Assembly: GCA_020744425.1 (NCBI GenBank)
Contig: JAGMUV010000006.1
Location: 62,001-126,000 of the forward strand
Direction of reading: 5' to 3'
DNA from: Dactylonectria macrodidyma
Taxonomy: Eukaryota > Ascomycota > Sordariomycetes > Hypocreales > Nectriaceae
DNA length: 64,000 nt
The position numbers and the translations under genes were made by a program. Below, piece after piece: positions 20,845 through 30,896 of the stretch (position 1 is the first letter of the stretch; each line of letters opens with the position of its first letter). The notes below the pieces were generated by a model that worked only from the letters and a program-made list of their open reading frames with translations, searched no databases and had not been told where the DNA came from.

Positions 20845-22617
20845 TCAGGGCTCGTTACATGATATGGATCTATCTAGAACACTGAGGAGGGCCGATCGCA
20901 GCGCTGCAGCTGGATCCTCAGGACGGGTGGTACTGCGCCAGGCAATATGCCTGTCTGGGCGAACCAGAAGCGCTCCACGATCACCTATCTCTCGGCGGCT
21001 CTTCCACTCACCGAACACATCGTCATATATGCAACGATAGCCAATGGCATATACAGGCAGCTGAATCCCCAAGTCCCGGCTAATCTGGGTGGCTGCAAGC
21101 TCCCAAGGCTTACCTCCGATCCCTACAATCAGGCCAAAGTGACCAAGTTGGAGGATGTCGAGTGTCGATATTAGCTGTCTCTCAAACTGCACCCATGCAT
21201 GGGGGAGGTAAGCACCGGGACAGGTTGTAGGCTCATAAAAGAGCACAGGGTCCCGCTGATGAGATGGAAAGGGAGTACCATCGTCAATCACTGCAGATGA
21301 TGCTTTATACCGTTGTCCCATATGCAAACCTGTTGCGTTCGATCGACGGTTTCCAAGGTCAACTTGTTCCTCGAGTTTTTCGCGACGTTCTTCGGCGTCC
21401 GGGCCGTCGGAGAACATGTCCTCCAAAGAGGCGTACCCTTGCTCCCTAGATTGTCCCTTGTTAAAACCCAGCACGCGTGACATCTGCGTCTGCTCGTAGA
21501 GGGTCGTAATAGCATGGTCCACAACCTGCTTTCCAACAGGCTGTCGCTCTTGGTCATAGCTGTCGAGGAGGCCATCGCCAGCCTGCCCTTTCAGGACAAG
21601 GGACAGCTTCCACGCAAGGTTGTATGCATCCTGAATAGAGGTGTTTGTCCCGAGCCCGCTCGCAGGTGGGTGACGGTGCGCCGCGTCGCCAGCAAGGAAG
21701 ACGCGGTGGCGGCGATACTCTATGGCTACCATGTGGTTTACCTCCCATTTCCCAACATGCTTGACGCGGATTGGTAGCGAACTATCCTCCAGCCCCATCA
21801 CCTTTCGAGCATACTCAATGGTAGCTTCGTCAGACATGTCAGGCTCTCCATTTGCAGGGTCATACTGTCGGGTCAGAGTCCACTCGTCGTAGGGCCGCAC
21901 GCAAAGACAGTTCCCTGCGCTAACCCAGTTCTCGTTTCCTGGCTGCAAGAGCCAGTAGATGCAGGCAGGGCGGTAAGATGTATAGCGGGATAGATCGACC
22001 TCCAACCAGGCGGTCAGCATGGACATTAGACCAGGCTGTCCTTCAAATGGAAAGCCTAGCTTCTTAGCTACAGCGGAACGCGCTCCATCTGCGCCAACCA
22101 CATAGCGAGCCCGGACTGTATACTCAGCTCCGGTTATCCGCTCCCGCACCCGAGCCACCACCTGCTGTGATGACTGCTCGATGTGGGCGAGTTCGTTATT
22201 AAACCGAACTTGAGCGCCGTTCTCGCGCGCCCGAACCAGCAAGACGGGCTCAAGGAGGTGTTGTGGCGAATTCTGCATCTCACACGGGCTTGACTTTGTA
22301 AAGTCGGACAGCTGGTGGTCGCCTGCGCCGTAACAGTGATACCGTCCGACTTCTGTACCCGTGAGACTTGTGGTCATGACTCCGGAGCCCAAGCTTTTAA
22401 GCGGAGTGGAAACAGCCTTGACCTGATCCTCGATGCCCATATCACGAAAGACCTCCATGGTTCGTTGGTTGGTGATGTGCGCGCGGGGTGCAGGAGCTGT
22501 ACCACTGTGCTTCGCAATCACCAGTGTTTTTATCCCAAACCGACTCAACAGCGCTGCCAGACTAAGGCCGGTGACCCCAGCGCCTACAACAAGAACTTCG
22601 GTGTCGAATTCAGTCAT
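20845..22617 (-). CDS. FAD-dependent aromatic monooxygenase (phenol hydroxylase/TfdB-like)
   Basis: A 590-aa single-exon gene. The frame extends upstream to 22815, but the Met at 22617 starts the family-typical MTEFDTEVLVVGAGVTGLSL. The Rossmann GxGxxG is GAGVTG at residues 12-17, the DG motif is YVVGADGARSAV (about 172-183), and the GD motif is RVFLAGDAAHRHPP, followed by GLGTNTSIQDAYNLAWKL. The C-terminal ~170 residues correspond to the thioredoxin-like dimerisation region of this class. Length is close to the usual ~600 aa. Members hydroxylate phenolic or polyketide aromatic rings using NAD(P)H and O2. The gene is intact, in the same orientation as the GST just upstream and beside the dead transporter. 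It is a likely tailoring enzyme of the decaying cluster, or it could have been retained for phenolic detoxification. Confidence 0.88.
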   Translation of the reverse strand: MTEFDTEVLVVGAGVTGLSLAALLSRFGIKTLVIAKHSGTAPAPRAHITNQRTMEVFRDMGIEDQVKAVSTPLKSLGSGVMTTSLTGTEVGRYHCYGAGDHQLSDFTKSSPCEMQNSPQHLLEPVLLVRARENGAQVRFNNELAHIEQSSQQVVARVRERITGAEYTVRARYVVGADGARSAVAKKLGFPFEGQPGLMSMLTAWLEVDLSRYTSYRPACIYWLLQPGNENWVSAGNCLCVRPYDEWTLTRQYDPANGEPDMSDEATIEYARKVMGLEDSSLPIRVKHVGKWEVNHMVAIEYRRHRVFLAGDAAHRHPPASGLGTNTSIQDAYNLAWKLSLVLKGQAGDGLLDSYDQERQPVGKQVVDHAITTLYEQTQMSRVLGFNKGQSREQGYASLEDMFSDGPDAEERREKLEEQVDLGNRRSNATGLHMGQRYKASSAVIDDGTPFPSHQRDPVLFYEPTTCPGAYLPHAWVQFERQLISTLDILQLGHFGLIVGIGGKPWELAATQISRDLGIQLPVYAIGYRCIYDDVFGEWKSRREIGDRGALLVRPDRHIAWRSTTRPEDPAAALRSALLSVLDRSISCNEP

Positions 22618-23739
22618 GGCCGCGGAGTTGAGATTGTTTGAGGGGTCTGGCCTATTCCTTGACAAGATTAGTCGTGGGAGGGTAGAGTGCGTGCGGAAGT
22701 ATAGGATGACACCTACGGTTATTTGAGAGGATCGCAGTGTATTTCCGAGCCCTGTTTCACGATTCCTTCTGTCAAGTCCAGGACTGTCAAGACAAGGTGG
22801 AATGTAAGTAGACAAGAGACTTCAAGTCACAGCTGAACAGATAAGCTTAGCAAGGTAGACACCTTACCAGTCGTGATACAACGAGACAATCAAAACACAA
22901 TACGAGTCTTCTGTTCTTTATAACTTATACCAGATGTTGGGCATACACACAGTGCACCTACGTGAAAACTGCTGGTGAGGCCAACTCTGGTAGACTAGAA
23001 CCAGGATAACCAATCACGCTATTTCCCCACACCCCGAGAAACGGAACCAAAGGAATAGCGGCCGAAGCTCGGCTCCGAGCTGTGTACGTCGCGGGATTTC
23101 GGAGGACAGGGGCCTTCGGAGTAAGCGGAAATTGGTGACAAGGAGTTTAGTCAAGAAGGTTCGAATACCTTGAGAGGGACATGGGTTTTCGTCAGCACTG
23201 GCGCACACGGCGCGTGCCCTCCGCTCATGTGTGTATGAAGTCCGGATCTGTAGACCCGGTCCAGAAGCCGTTGTAGTAGGAGCATGGGAGCATGGTAGTG
23301 TGTGCAAATTACCTACATCCTATATGTTTCAAGGGTAGCTGTCACCACGAAAGATGCGGGCTGCAGAGCTCGCTCCTAAACATCTTAAACATATTGCTTC
23401 CTACCTGCCCATATTAAGACGCTTTATCTTTGGCATGCGCAGACAAATACATTAAGAGATATTCAATATGGATGAGAATGGGGAATAAATCCACGATTGT
23501 TGAATACATTAAATAGCCCTGGATTAAAGAAGGAAAACGAAAGACAAAACCATCCAAACTCTAGACCGCACAAGACGCCAGAATGCGACTTGGGACACAT
23601 CACGAAGAATCCGTCTCGGACAAATGAAGGCACTGCACTACGTGTTATCTCAACTCAATATCCTAATGAGTGTGTTTTCCACACGGTTGTGCTAACAAAG
23701 GGTTACACAAGTTATTCTTGAACAAGACTGGGCAAATTG
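22618..23739. other. Intergenic/promoter region between monooxygenase and GST genes
   Basis: About 1.1 kb without a supported gene. It includes the monooxygenase promoter on the minus strand. Short frames at 23014-23307 and 23497-23721 show no domain features. Confidence 0.4.
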
Positions 23740-24535
23740 TCACGAATTTGTCACTCGAGCCATTGTAGTTTCCCAAGATGAACGCGACATCATTCTCTCC
23801 CACCAGGCTTTGAGATTTGGTCTCGACGTGATCTCGTGTTCCAGCCCTAAGCGGGACGAAATAAACTTGACCATAGGAGCATGAAACAAGTCCACAAGGC
23901 TAAAGTCATTTCCAGCCAGACCCTCATGTTCCCCCAAGATGCTGTCGTAGTAGTCGAGGCACTCGGTGATGATACCCTGGTTGATATCTATCCGTCGCTG
24001 GTCTATTTCACCGTGGATTGAATTCCTAACAAATGAATTAGCTGACAGTCCTGTCAGGGTCCAGAATAGCGGACGTAGCCAGTTAACTGATGGCATACCG
24101 TCTGAAGATCATCTCGTCTGCTAGATTATCGATAGCGGTGTCAAAGTGAGAATATACGATGCTCTCCACCTGCTCAAAGAAACCAAGGTCTTCAACATTA
24201 ACCGGAGTTAACGGAGATTTGTATTTTGCCGCAAGATATCGACAGATTGCACGAGACTCAAACAATTTGGTGTTTCCCTGTTCAAACACTGGCACTCTCC
24301 CGAAAGGATTGTATTTCATGCGGAAATCCAAAGACTGCATATCAGAATGTGGGTATGACTTTACACATTGGTGGCGCTTGAGGACCCGCTGACTGGCTGT
24401 TGTTTCACGTACCTGGTGTTCTCCTATTTTCATATTGACAGTCCGGAGTTCATATGAGAGGCCTAACTCTTCTAGTAACAGAACAATACTTTGCGTGCGA
24501 GGGGAAACAAGAAGTCCGGTGACAATAATCGTCAT
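23740..24535 (-). CDS. Glutathione S-transferase, three exons
   Basis: Exons 24535..24413, 24334..24099 and 24025..23740 join in frame across introns of 78 and 73 nt (GTACGT...CAG; GTATGC...TTAG) to give 214 aa, the normal GST length. The N-terminal thioredoxin-like domain has SPRTQSIVLLLEELGLSYEL, the cis-Pro loop FGRVPVF and the glutathione-contacting LFESRAICRYLAAKY. The C-terminal helical domain includes LAGNDFSLVDLFHAP (N-capping region). Such cytosolic GSTs conjugate glutathione to electrophiles or act in sulfur incorporation in cluster chemistry. The frame upstream to 24679 is open but lacks GST homology, so the Met at 24535 is preferred. It sits directly upstream of the monooxygenase gene, same strand. 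Confidence 0.88.
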
Positions 24536-25046
24536 GTTGAGGTGAGGTACCAGCTTATGTAAACTGTTGGATACGCAATTTGCTGTATGTAATAGCAGAA
24601 GTGATTGATCAAATGATGTGTGTTCCCAAGGTTGTTCATGCATTAATTGACGGTAATAGGGGCCCCGTTTTATACTCAAAGGTATCTAGATCCGGGTGTC
24701 AAAGGGAGACGGATCCGGCTTTGTTTTGATGCCGCACGGGGTCTCAATCCAACAGCAGTTAAAATCCTAATAAGATGAGAAATATACCCCGCCCTGAGGT
24801 ATGTATATCTGGAATTTCCACATTTGCCGGAATGTTAAGCACGTGACGTTATTTTCCCGAGGGCTCGACTTAACAGGTGCTCACTCATAGAGTCGGCCGC
24901 AAAATCCTGGGACCGAAGCGAAATTCTAGTACGCAGCACTACCCCATTTCACCACCAAAGTCGCGATATCCGGGCAAAATTGGCCCTCTTTGGTCAGATC
25001 AAGCATATTCTTGTAATGATGCTTACTAACTAAGGACCAGGCTACC
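24536..25046. other. Intergenic region
   Basis: Promoter side of the GST gene on the minus strand. No gene or repeat is supported. Confidence 0.4.
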
Positions 25047-25260
25047 ATGCCCTATCCCTTCAAGGTTACCGCCGGCGTTCAGGCCGCCCTGTACATCCTG
25101 ATAGCGCGCAATCGACCGCAGTGAGATGCCCGGGATAAGCCCCTCTTACTTCATGGTGCTGCCACGGCCTTTGGTACCTCTAAGAGTGATGTTTAACGGC
25201 ATTTGAAGGCTTTGGAGAAATCAGGAAGACCAGCCGTTAGTGACAGGCCCGTTGGCCGCC
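25047..25260 (+). mobile_element. Possible transposase N-terminal helix-turn-helix remnant
   Basis: A degenerate frame reads HGAATAFGTSKSDV-stop-RHLKALEKSGRPAVSDRPVG, resembling the psq-type HTH at the start of pogo-like transposases. It is interrupted by stops and runs straight into the NACHT-WD40 relic. No terminal repeats or catalytic DDE region is seen. The call is tentative. Confidence 0.25.
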
Positions 25261-25281
25261 TCGCAACTTCGATGAGTCTGA

Positions 25282-26808
25282 ATGTCACGGCGCAGCCCGC
25301 GACCTACACAGTGTCTTATACTTGAGTATTTACGAGACGATGGACTTGTCCATAAACTCTCGCAGAAGAAAGCAGTTTACTTGCTGGAGGCCATGAGTCT
25401 TCAGCGCAGCATGTTGCAAGCGGTCAGGGCAATTCAGAAACTGCAGACGTTGGTAGTATATCTCCACTTTGTCCATTCACAAAAGTTTTACATGAGATTC
25501 TAACGCTCATAGTAGGATGCAGCAGCAAGGCCTGAGCATGCAAAACTTGTCAGATCTTGTTCGACACACTAGTCGATCCTGCCCTTCAAAGGAGCGATAG
25601 AGATTTCCCCGCTTCAACTTTATGCATCCGCCCTTTTCAGTCCTACCGAGATCCTAGTGAGGATCAATTCTGAAGACCATATACCAAGCTAGGTGACCTT
25701 GCCATCTACAAGCCAGGCCGAATGGAACGCTTGTGTCCAAACACTCGAAGGCCATAAAGGTTGGGTTTTCTCAGTAGCCGTCTCGGCAGATGGTGCATGG
25801 CTTGTGTCCAGTGCAATCGATGAAGGAATCGAAATATGGGACGCTATAACCGGCAAATTCATACAAACGATTCGATGCTACAGCCACATCCACCGGATGG
25901 CTTTCACGACAGACGGCATGCAGCTCACAACAGCAAATAGATTTACCTTCAATGTGTGGGATTTCATTGCGGGCGAACACAAACAGGGAGTCCAGACCAA
26001 CGATGATGGGCAAGTTAAATGATACGATCCGACCTTGTCGCCAGACGGCTCGTGGGTTGGATCGACGACCGAAAAACGGATTCAAGATCTGGGACGTGGC
26101 TTTGGGAGAGTGCATAAAGAAGAAAACCTGGGAGTGCCACATTAATGGGATGGTCTCGATGCCTATCACGACGGACGGCGCTCGGGTTGCCCTGGGATCC
26201 AGCAACCGAACGATTCAGATCTATGATTTGATTCAAGGAAAATGCATCTAGACGTTGGAGCACTACAGTTCGGTCCACTCAGTCGCCTGGATGGCAAGTG
26301 GTACGCAAATTGCACTGGGGGTAAACAATCTATCCAGATTTGGGACATGGTTTCGGGGAATTGCATTCAGACGCTCGATGGTTGCAATGAAAGAGTCGAC
26401 ACACTAGCCTTAACGGCAGATGGCATGAAACTCTCTTTAGTCTTGTGGAACGGCGTTATTCAGGTCTAGAACTTGAGAGTCATGCTAATCCAGTCTTTCG
26501 TGGCAGACGGTACGCAACTTGCATCAGGAACCCTCGGCGAGACTACAATTAGAATCTGGGACACGGCTACAGGCAATTGTCTCCGTCTACTCAAGTGCCA
26601 TACCCGGGAAGTTAGATCAGCAACCTTGACAGCAGACGGCGCATGGCTGGCATTAAGTTCCAGGGATAAAACTATTAGGATCTGGGATACAGCTTCGGGT
26701 AATTGCGTCCAGATAATCGATCTGAACGACGGAGAGGATCTTCTTTCATTCATAGAGCTCAGCCTTTCGACTGACTGTGGTACTTTTGCGCTTGATTCCT
26801 CGGATTAG
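25282..26808 (+). pseudogene. NACHT-WD40 (NWD) STAND protein relic: linker and WD40 repeats
   Basis: The segment 25330-25460 encodes DDGLVHKLSQKKAVYLLEAMSL, the short region that in fungal NWD proteins lies between the NACHT module and the WD40 propeller. From about 25700 WD40 units follow: WNACVQTLEGHKGWVFSVAV, IWDAITGKFIQTI, WDMVSGNCIQTLDG, IRIWDTATGNCLRLLKCH, IRIWDTASGNCVQI. In-frame stops and frame changes occur near 25690, 26020, 26140, 26250 and 26467. NACHT P-loop sequences are missing. Full-length relatives are polymorphic incompatibility or immune receptors; this copy is truncated and dead. Repeats near 26540-26730 are the best preserved, being most alike. Confidence 0.75.
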
Positions 26809-27584
26809 AAACCTAACCCACAACAGGCTCTACAGACATCGCCTTACTATCGTGGCTATGGCATAAGCCACGACAGAATTTGGGTTTTAGAGGATGGCAT
26901 CTGGCTTCTCTGGCTGCCCTTGGGGTATAGGCCACGGTTGCTAGATCTCGCTGGATCATCTATTGGTATTGGCTGCTGGTCTCGAAGGGGTATTATTTTA
27001 CACTTTGATGATGTTTGAATTATTAGATTGATATAAAGTATTTAAATATAACAAGTCTGCTTATTCAGGCCTGTGCATAGGCGCGGGCGCTAATGAGAGG
27101 CGGAGCACCAGTATTGAAGTGCGGCGCAGTCGCATTATGAAGCCGCAGTCTCGGGCTGTTAGTTAGGCTGCGCCTACTGCACCTAGTAAGATGGTAAATT
27201 GCTCACTGCTGGAACTTCCAACTCGAATTAGCTACATATGCAAAAAAAATGGTAATCCTGAGCGTCACTCCTTCGGATGCAGCCATAACTGCCGTCAGTC
27301 TGTCGACAGCGCGTTGTACTTGCATATTGGTCGCCCTTAAAGAGGTGGTGTTTATTAGCCAGCTTTACAGTCTTCCAGCACTGCCCCCGAGCAGCGCCAC
27401 GCTATTTCCGCCTTGTTGTCGGCCCTTCCCCGAACCCAGCTATTTGATATTTGACGCTGCGCCTCCCACCCCCGCCCCTGGATTATGATGTCCAAAAACC
27501 CCCAGTCATTCACCGTCCACATCTTTATTAGTCTTCAGTTGTGCCTCTTTCAAATCCCATCGACGCCAGCTGCGAGCCGGAATC
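26809..27584. other. Intergenic region
   Basis: Short frame 27249-27488 lacks features. A GC-skewed stretch at about 27073-27190 with CGCGGGCGC may be repeat-derived. Promoter of the downstream membrane-protein gene is expected here. Confidence 0.35.
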
Positions 27585-29663
27585 ATGGGCCTTGACATTT
27601 TTGGCAACATCACCAACGGCAATCAGACGCACGCTTGGGTTCCTGAGCCGACAGTTCGTGGGACGTGGAGCATCCTTTCCAGCTGCATCATTACGATATT
27701 GTTCTGCATTTGGTCAGCCGTGCAACTAAACGTACCCCCATACAATGAAGCAAAATTCATCCATGTTACCCACACAACATGGAAGAGGATGGGCATGCTT
27801 TTGCTCGGCCTCTTGGCGCCAGAACTGGTGACCGCAACTGCGTGGTTGGTGCTGCACTCTTACATTCTCTGTCCCCTTAATGCTAGGACTGATATGTGTT
27901 CTGACTTCCAGGTACCAGCGAGCGCGAGCGAAGTAGGTCGTTCGTGAAGTTAACAGCGCCCTCCGTAAGTCGCCATCACATTTGGATAGGCCAGCAAATA
28001 TTAGATCGAACCTTTTTGGAACCATGCGTGCGAACCAGCGCGACGAAGAGCAGGTGAGGACTTGACACGATTCAGCTGAAGAAATTTCTGGCTGACCTAA
28101 ACGGAAAAAGGCCAACGATCCAGGGCAAACCTATCCAGTCGCTCACGAACTATGGACAATGCGTCATGGATTTCTTGCGATAATGGGCGGCATTGCGCTT
28201 GACTCCGGCGGTAGTCCAGAGCCTTTCACTCCCTACCAAAGGCTCACACTGACTGCCAGTGGTGTAGGTGGACTCGAAACCTATGGCAGGCATCGCCTTT
28301 CAATGGCTCTGTAGATCAACTGATCCGATTTGTCCAGGTTGAGCGTCTTGCAAAACAGAAGCCAGAACTGCTCTCACCGATAACAACACAAGCGATCGAG
28401 GACAAAAGCAAGGCCAACAACATGGCAAAGGCTATTGTCTGTGTGCAGTCTGCATGGTTCTGCATCCAGTGCATTTCAAGATTCGCCCAGAATCTTCCCA
28501 TCAGTCTCTTGGAGATCAACACTTTCGCACACGCCTTCCTGGCCATTGTCATCTATGCGCTCTGGTGGGAGAAGCCATTGGACATCGCAGAGCCGTTATT
28601 GATCACCGGCCCGGACAGCTGGTCCATATCGGCGCTCTTCTTCACACTTAGCATTATCAGTGCGCCGTGTCCCAAGGTCAAGGGGAAGATACAGAAACGT
28701 CTTACCGAAGGATCATACGTGAGAGAGGTGGGTGGCCACCATCCGGCCAATTCCGATCGCGTGCCAGGGTGTCCAGATCATAGCACCCGCCCCAGAGGCC
28801 AGTGCTCCAAGGAATGCGAGGAATGGGCGCAAACCACCCGGACATAGGAAGCAGCAGCACAAGACCGAAAGGCGAGGCCTGCACGAGACATCACGGTCTT
28901 CCCTGGAGACCCCCTTCCTGGGGGCGTCTTCTTGCAATGGCTTGGAGATCGCGATCTTAGGCTCGTAGACGTGACTAGGTGGGAGCTGATCTCCCGTGCC
29001 TACAAAAGCGCTGGTGGCGATGAGGATGACAGGGAACAATGGACCCTGAACAAGTGGAGTCCTGAGTTGGTTTCTTTGGTGTCTAGCAACTTACCTAGGC
29101 TCTCTGATTTGAAGGAAAATGATCTTGGCGACTCGGCCGGCCTGCAAGCTGCCTTCGTCGTTGCATCGTTTTCGTACGGCGGCCTGCATGCCTTGGCCTG
29201 GGGCGCCCCCTTTGAGTCTACCGTGGAGCAAATCTTCTGGTGGTTTTCCTCCGTTACCGTCATGTCTGGGGGCCTGATTGGCCTTGTGCTCTGGTACCTA
29301 GTATCGCTGGACGTCCATGGCGACCCATACCTTTTATGGCCGGTGATCTATCTCCTACGACGCCAGGACTCTTTGAGGGACCGCTTGGTTGAGAAGAAAG
29401 CGGTGGAGGTGGACAGGAGTGCTAGAGTTAGTCTCGACATCGGTTTGTTTTTTGTGGTGTTGGCGGGATATGCACTTGGTTGTGCTGCGTATGTTCTGGC
29501 GCTAATTGGGATCCTCATGAACGGTATGATATACGTCGTTGCGTTTGCTTACTGTGTTGCTAGAATATTTCTGGTGGTGGATTGCTTTATACAGATATTT
29601 CATCTTCCCCCTGATGCGTTTAAGCTGCCTGTATGGTCCAATTATTTCCCGCATATAGGTTAA
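27585..29663 (+). CDS. Multi-pass membrane protein of a fungal orphan family, probably five exons
   Basis: Exon model 27585..27848, 27937..28053, 28111..28263, 28338..28727 and 28848..29663 gives about 579 aa. It starts with a luminal segment and TM: WVPEPTVRGTWSILSSCIIT, then KRMGMLLLGLLAPEL. Later family blocks are MGGIALDSGGSPEPF, KAIVCVQSAWFCIQCISRFA, LPISLLEINTFAHAF and IYALWWEKPLDIAEP. The last exon adds four or five hydrophobic segments, including FASSVTVMSGG-like and SLDIGLFFVVLAGYALG regions. This family is common in ascomycetes and of unknown function. The exon 1/2 junction is uncertain. The better family match (YQRARAK before VVREVNSALRK) meets a TAG at 27934-27936; that TAG works instead as the acceptor if the donor is GTGCTG at 27849. 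If not, the gene is a pseudogene with one nonsense codon. Confidence 0.62.
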
Positions 29664-30896
29664 AGAGGTTATATACTTTAGAAGGCGCTCTTTTTATATA
29701 AACATTAGAGGGTTCTTACCTTTAAATATAGTATGTGCCTTTTTAATAGTTCCCTTAGTGACCTCATTCCTCTAGTTAGTTAGTTACTAGAGCCGGCTTG
29801 CTAGAAAATGCGATATCTTATATCGCAATATGTGTTACATTCTATTATAACTTACTAGTGATGCGAAGGGGGTTAAACAGGGGTCCAACGGGGTTGTGAG
29901 GACTAGGGATTCAACTCCCTAGATCTCAGGAAATTTCGGAGGATTCGAGGAAAAAAGATCATCATAAACTTCAATAGCTGTAGAGAAATGAGACCTCTTA
30001 GCAGCAGATGCGGCCAGACCTTTGTTTTCTAGATTGTATGAATATCAATTTTATCGCACATTTCCTACCCTTTTTCTGTTCTCTTCCGATTCAGCTGAGA
30101 ACGCCCTTTTCCTGCGAGCCTGACCAGTAGCGCCCTCGATCTTCCATCCAAGCCCGGATCTGCCGCTGCAATTTTCATCCTTCGAGCCTTGCCACAGTCC
30201 GCAGGGGCAATCCAGTTCACTAGAGTGTCTAATTAGACGCCTCTCTAGCTATCCTGAAGAGACCAACCTGTCAGCTTTATCCGTGGTGGTGCTGTGAGCA
30301 GCCGCAGCCGGTCTCCGTTGGAGGCGGCAAGACAGCTTTGGTCGCGATTTGTCCCTTTCGGCCGTGGAGGGATAGCTATCCATTTGGGTGTGGTTTCTTC
30401 CTCGTCTGCCAAGACCGTTTCACTAGCAGTAATAAATATAACTAATTGTGTTAATAGCTACTAAGACTATTTACTATAAAGTGCGAAATGAAAGTGTATA
30501 TATATAGAAAGACACTATTACGTTATGTCGTTAAAATAGAATAAAAGAATTATTATTAAATCCTTAATAAGGTTTTTTAAACCTAACTAAGGGATGCAGC
30601 TAGTAAGTGACTTACCTTATAATACTAACAGCTATATAAGTCAGCGTTCTATATGTTCGCTCACTTAATAAAGGTATGTTTGCTCACTCCGGACCTTAGT
30701 AACCCTGTACTTCTGGTTCTTCAACCTATAACCGCCCTAGCCGCCTAAAGACCGCCCAGGATGTGGCAGTAGTACAGTTAGGCTTTTATATCCAGATCGC
30801 TATACTATCCAGATCATAATGCATGTATGCTAAACTGAAATGCATAAATAACACCTAATTTCGTTTCCACCTAGAGGTTCTACAGTAAAGGGAGAT
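29664..30896. other. AT-rich intergenic region with repeat remnants
   Basis: Contains a palindrome GCGATATCTTATATCGC at 29811-29827 and a copy of the 12.7-kb repeat at 30428-30505. No gene is supported. Confidence 0.45.
30428..30505 (+). repeat. Degenerate dispersed repeat, copy B
   Basis: Colinear with 12714-12790 (shared blocks GTTAATAGCT, AAAGTGC, AAATGAA, GTATATATA). A further weak match, GTGTTAATAGCGAAG, occurs at about 39836. Probably decayed transposon ends. Confidence 0.4.

Noticed and set aside
20845..21777. Plus-strand ORFs inside the monooxygenase gene
   Set aside because: Shadows of the minus-strand gene, which carries all three flavin motifs.
22618..22815. N-terminal extension of the FAD monooxygenase frame
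   Set aside because: Open but without family homology; the internal Met at 22617 gives the normal start just before the GxGxxG loop.
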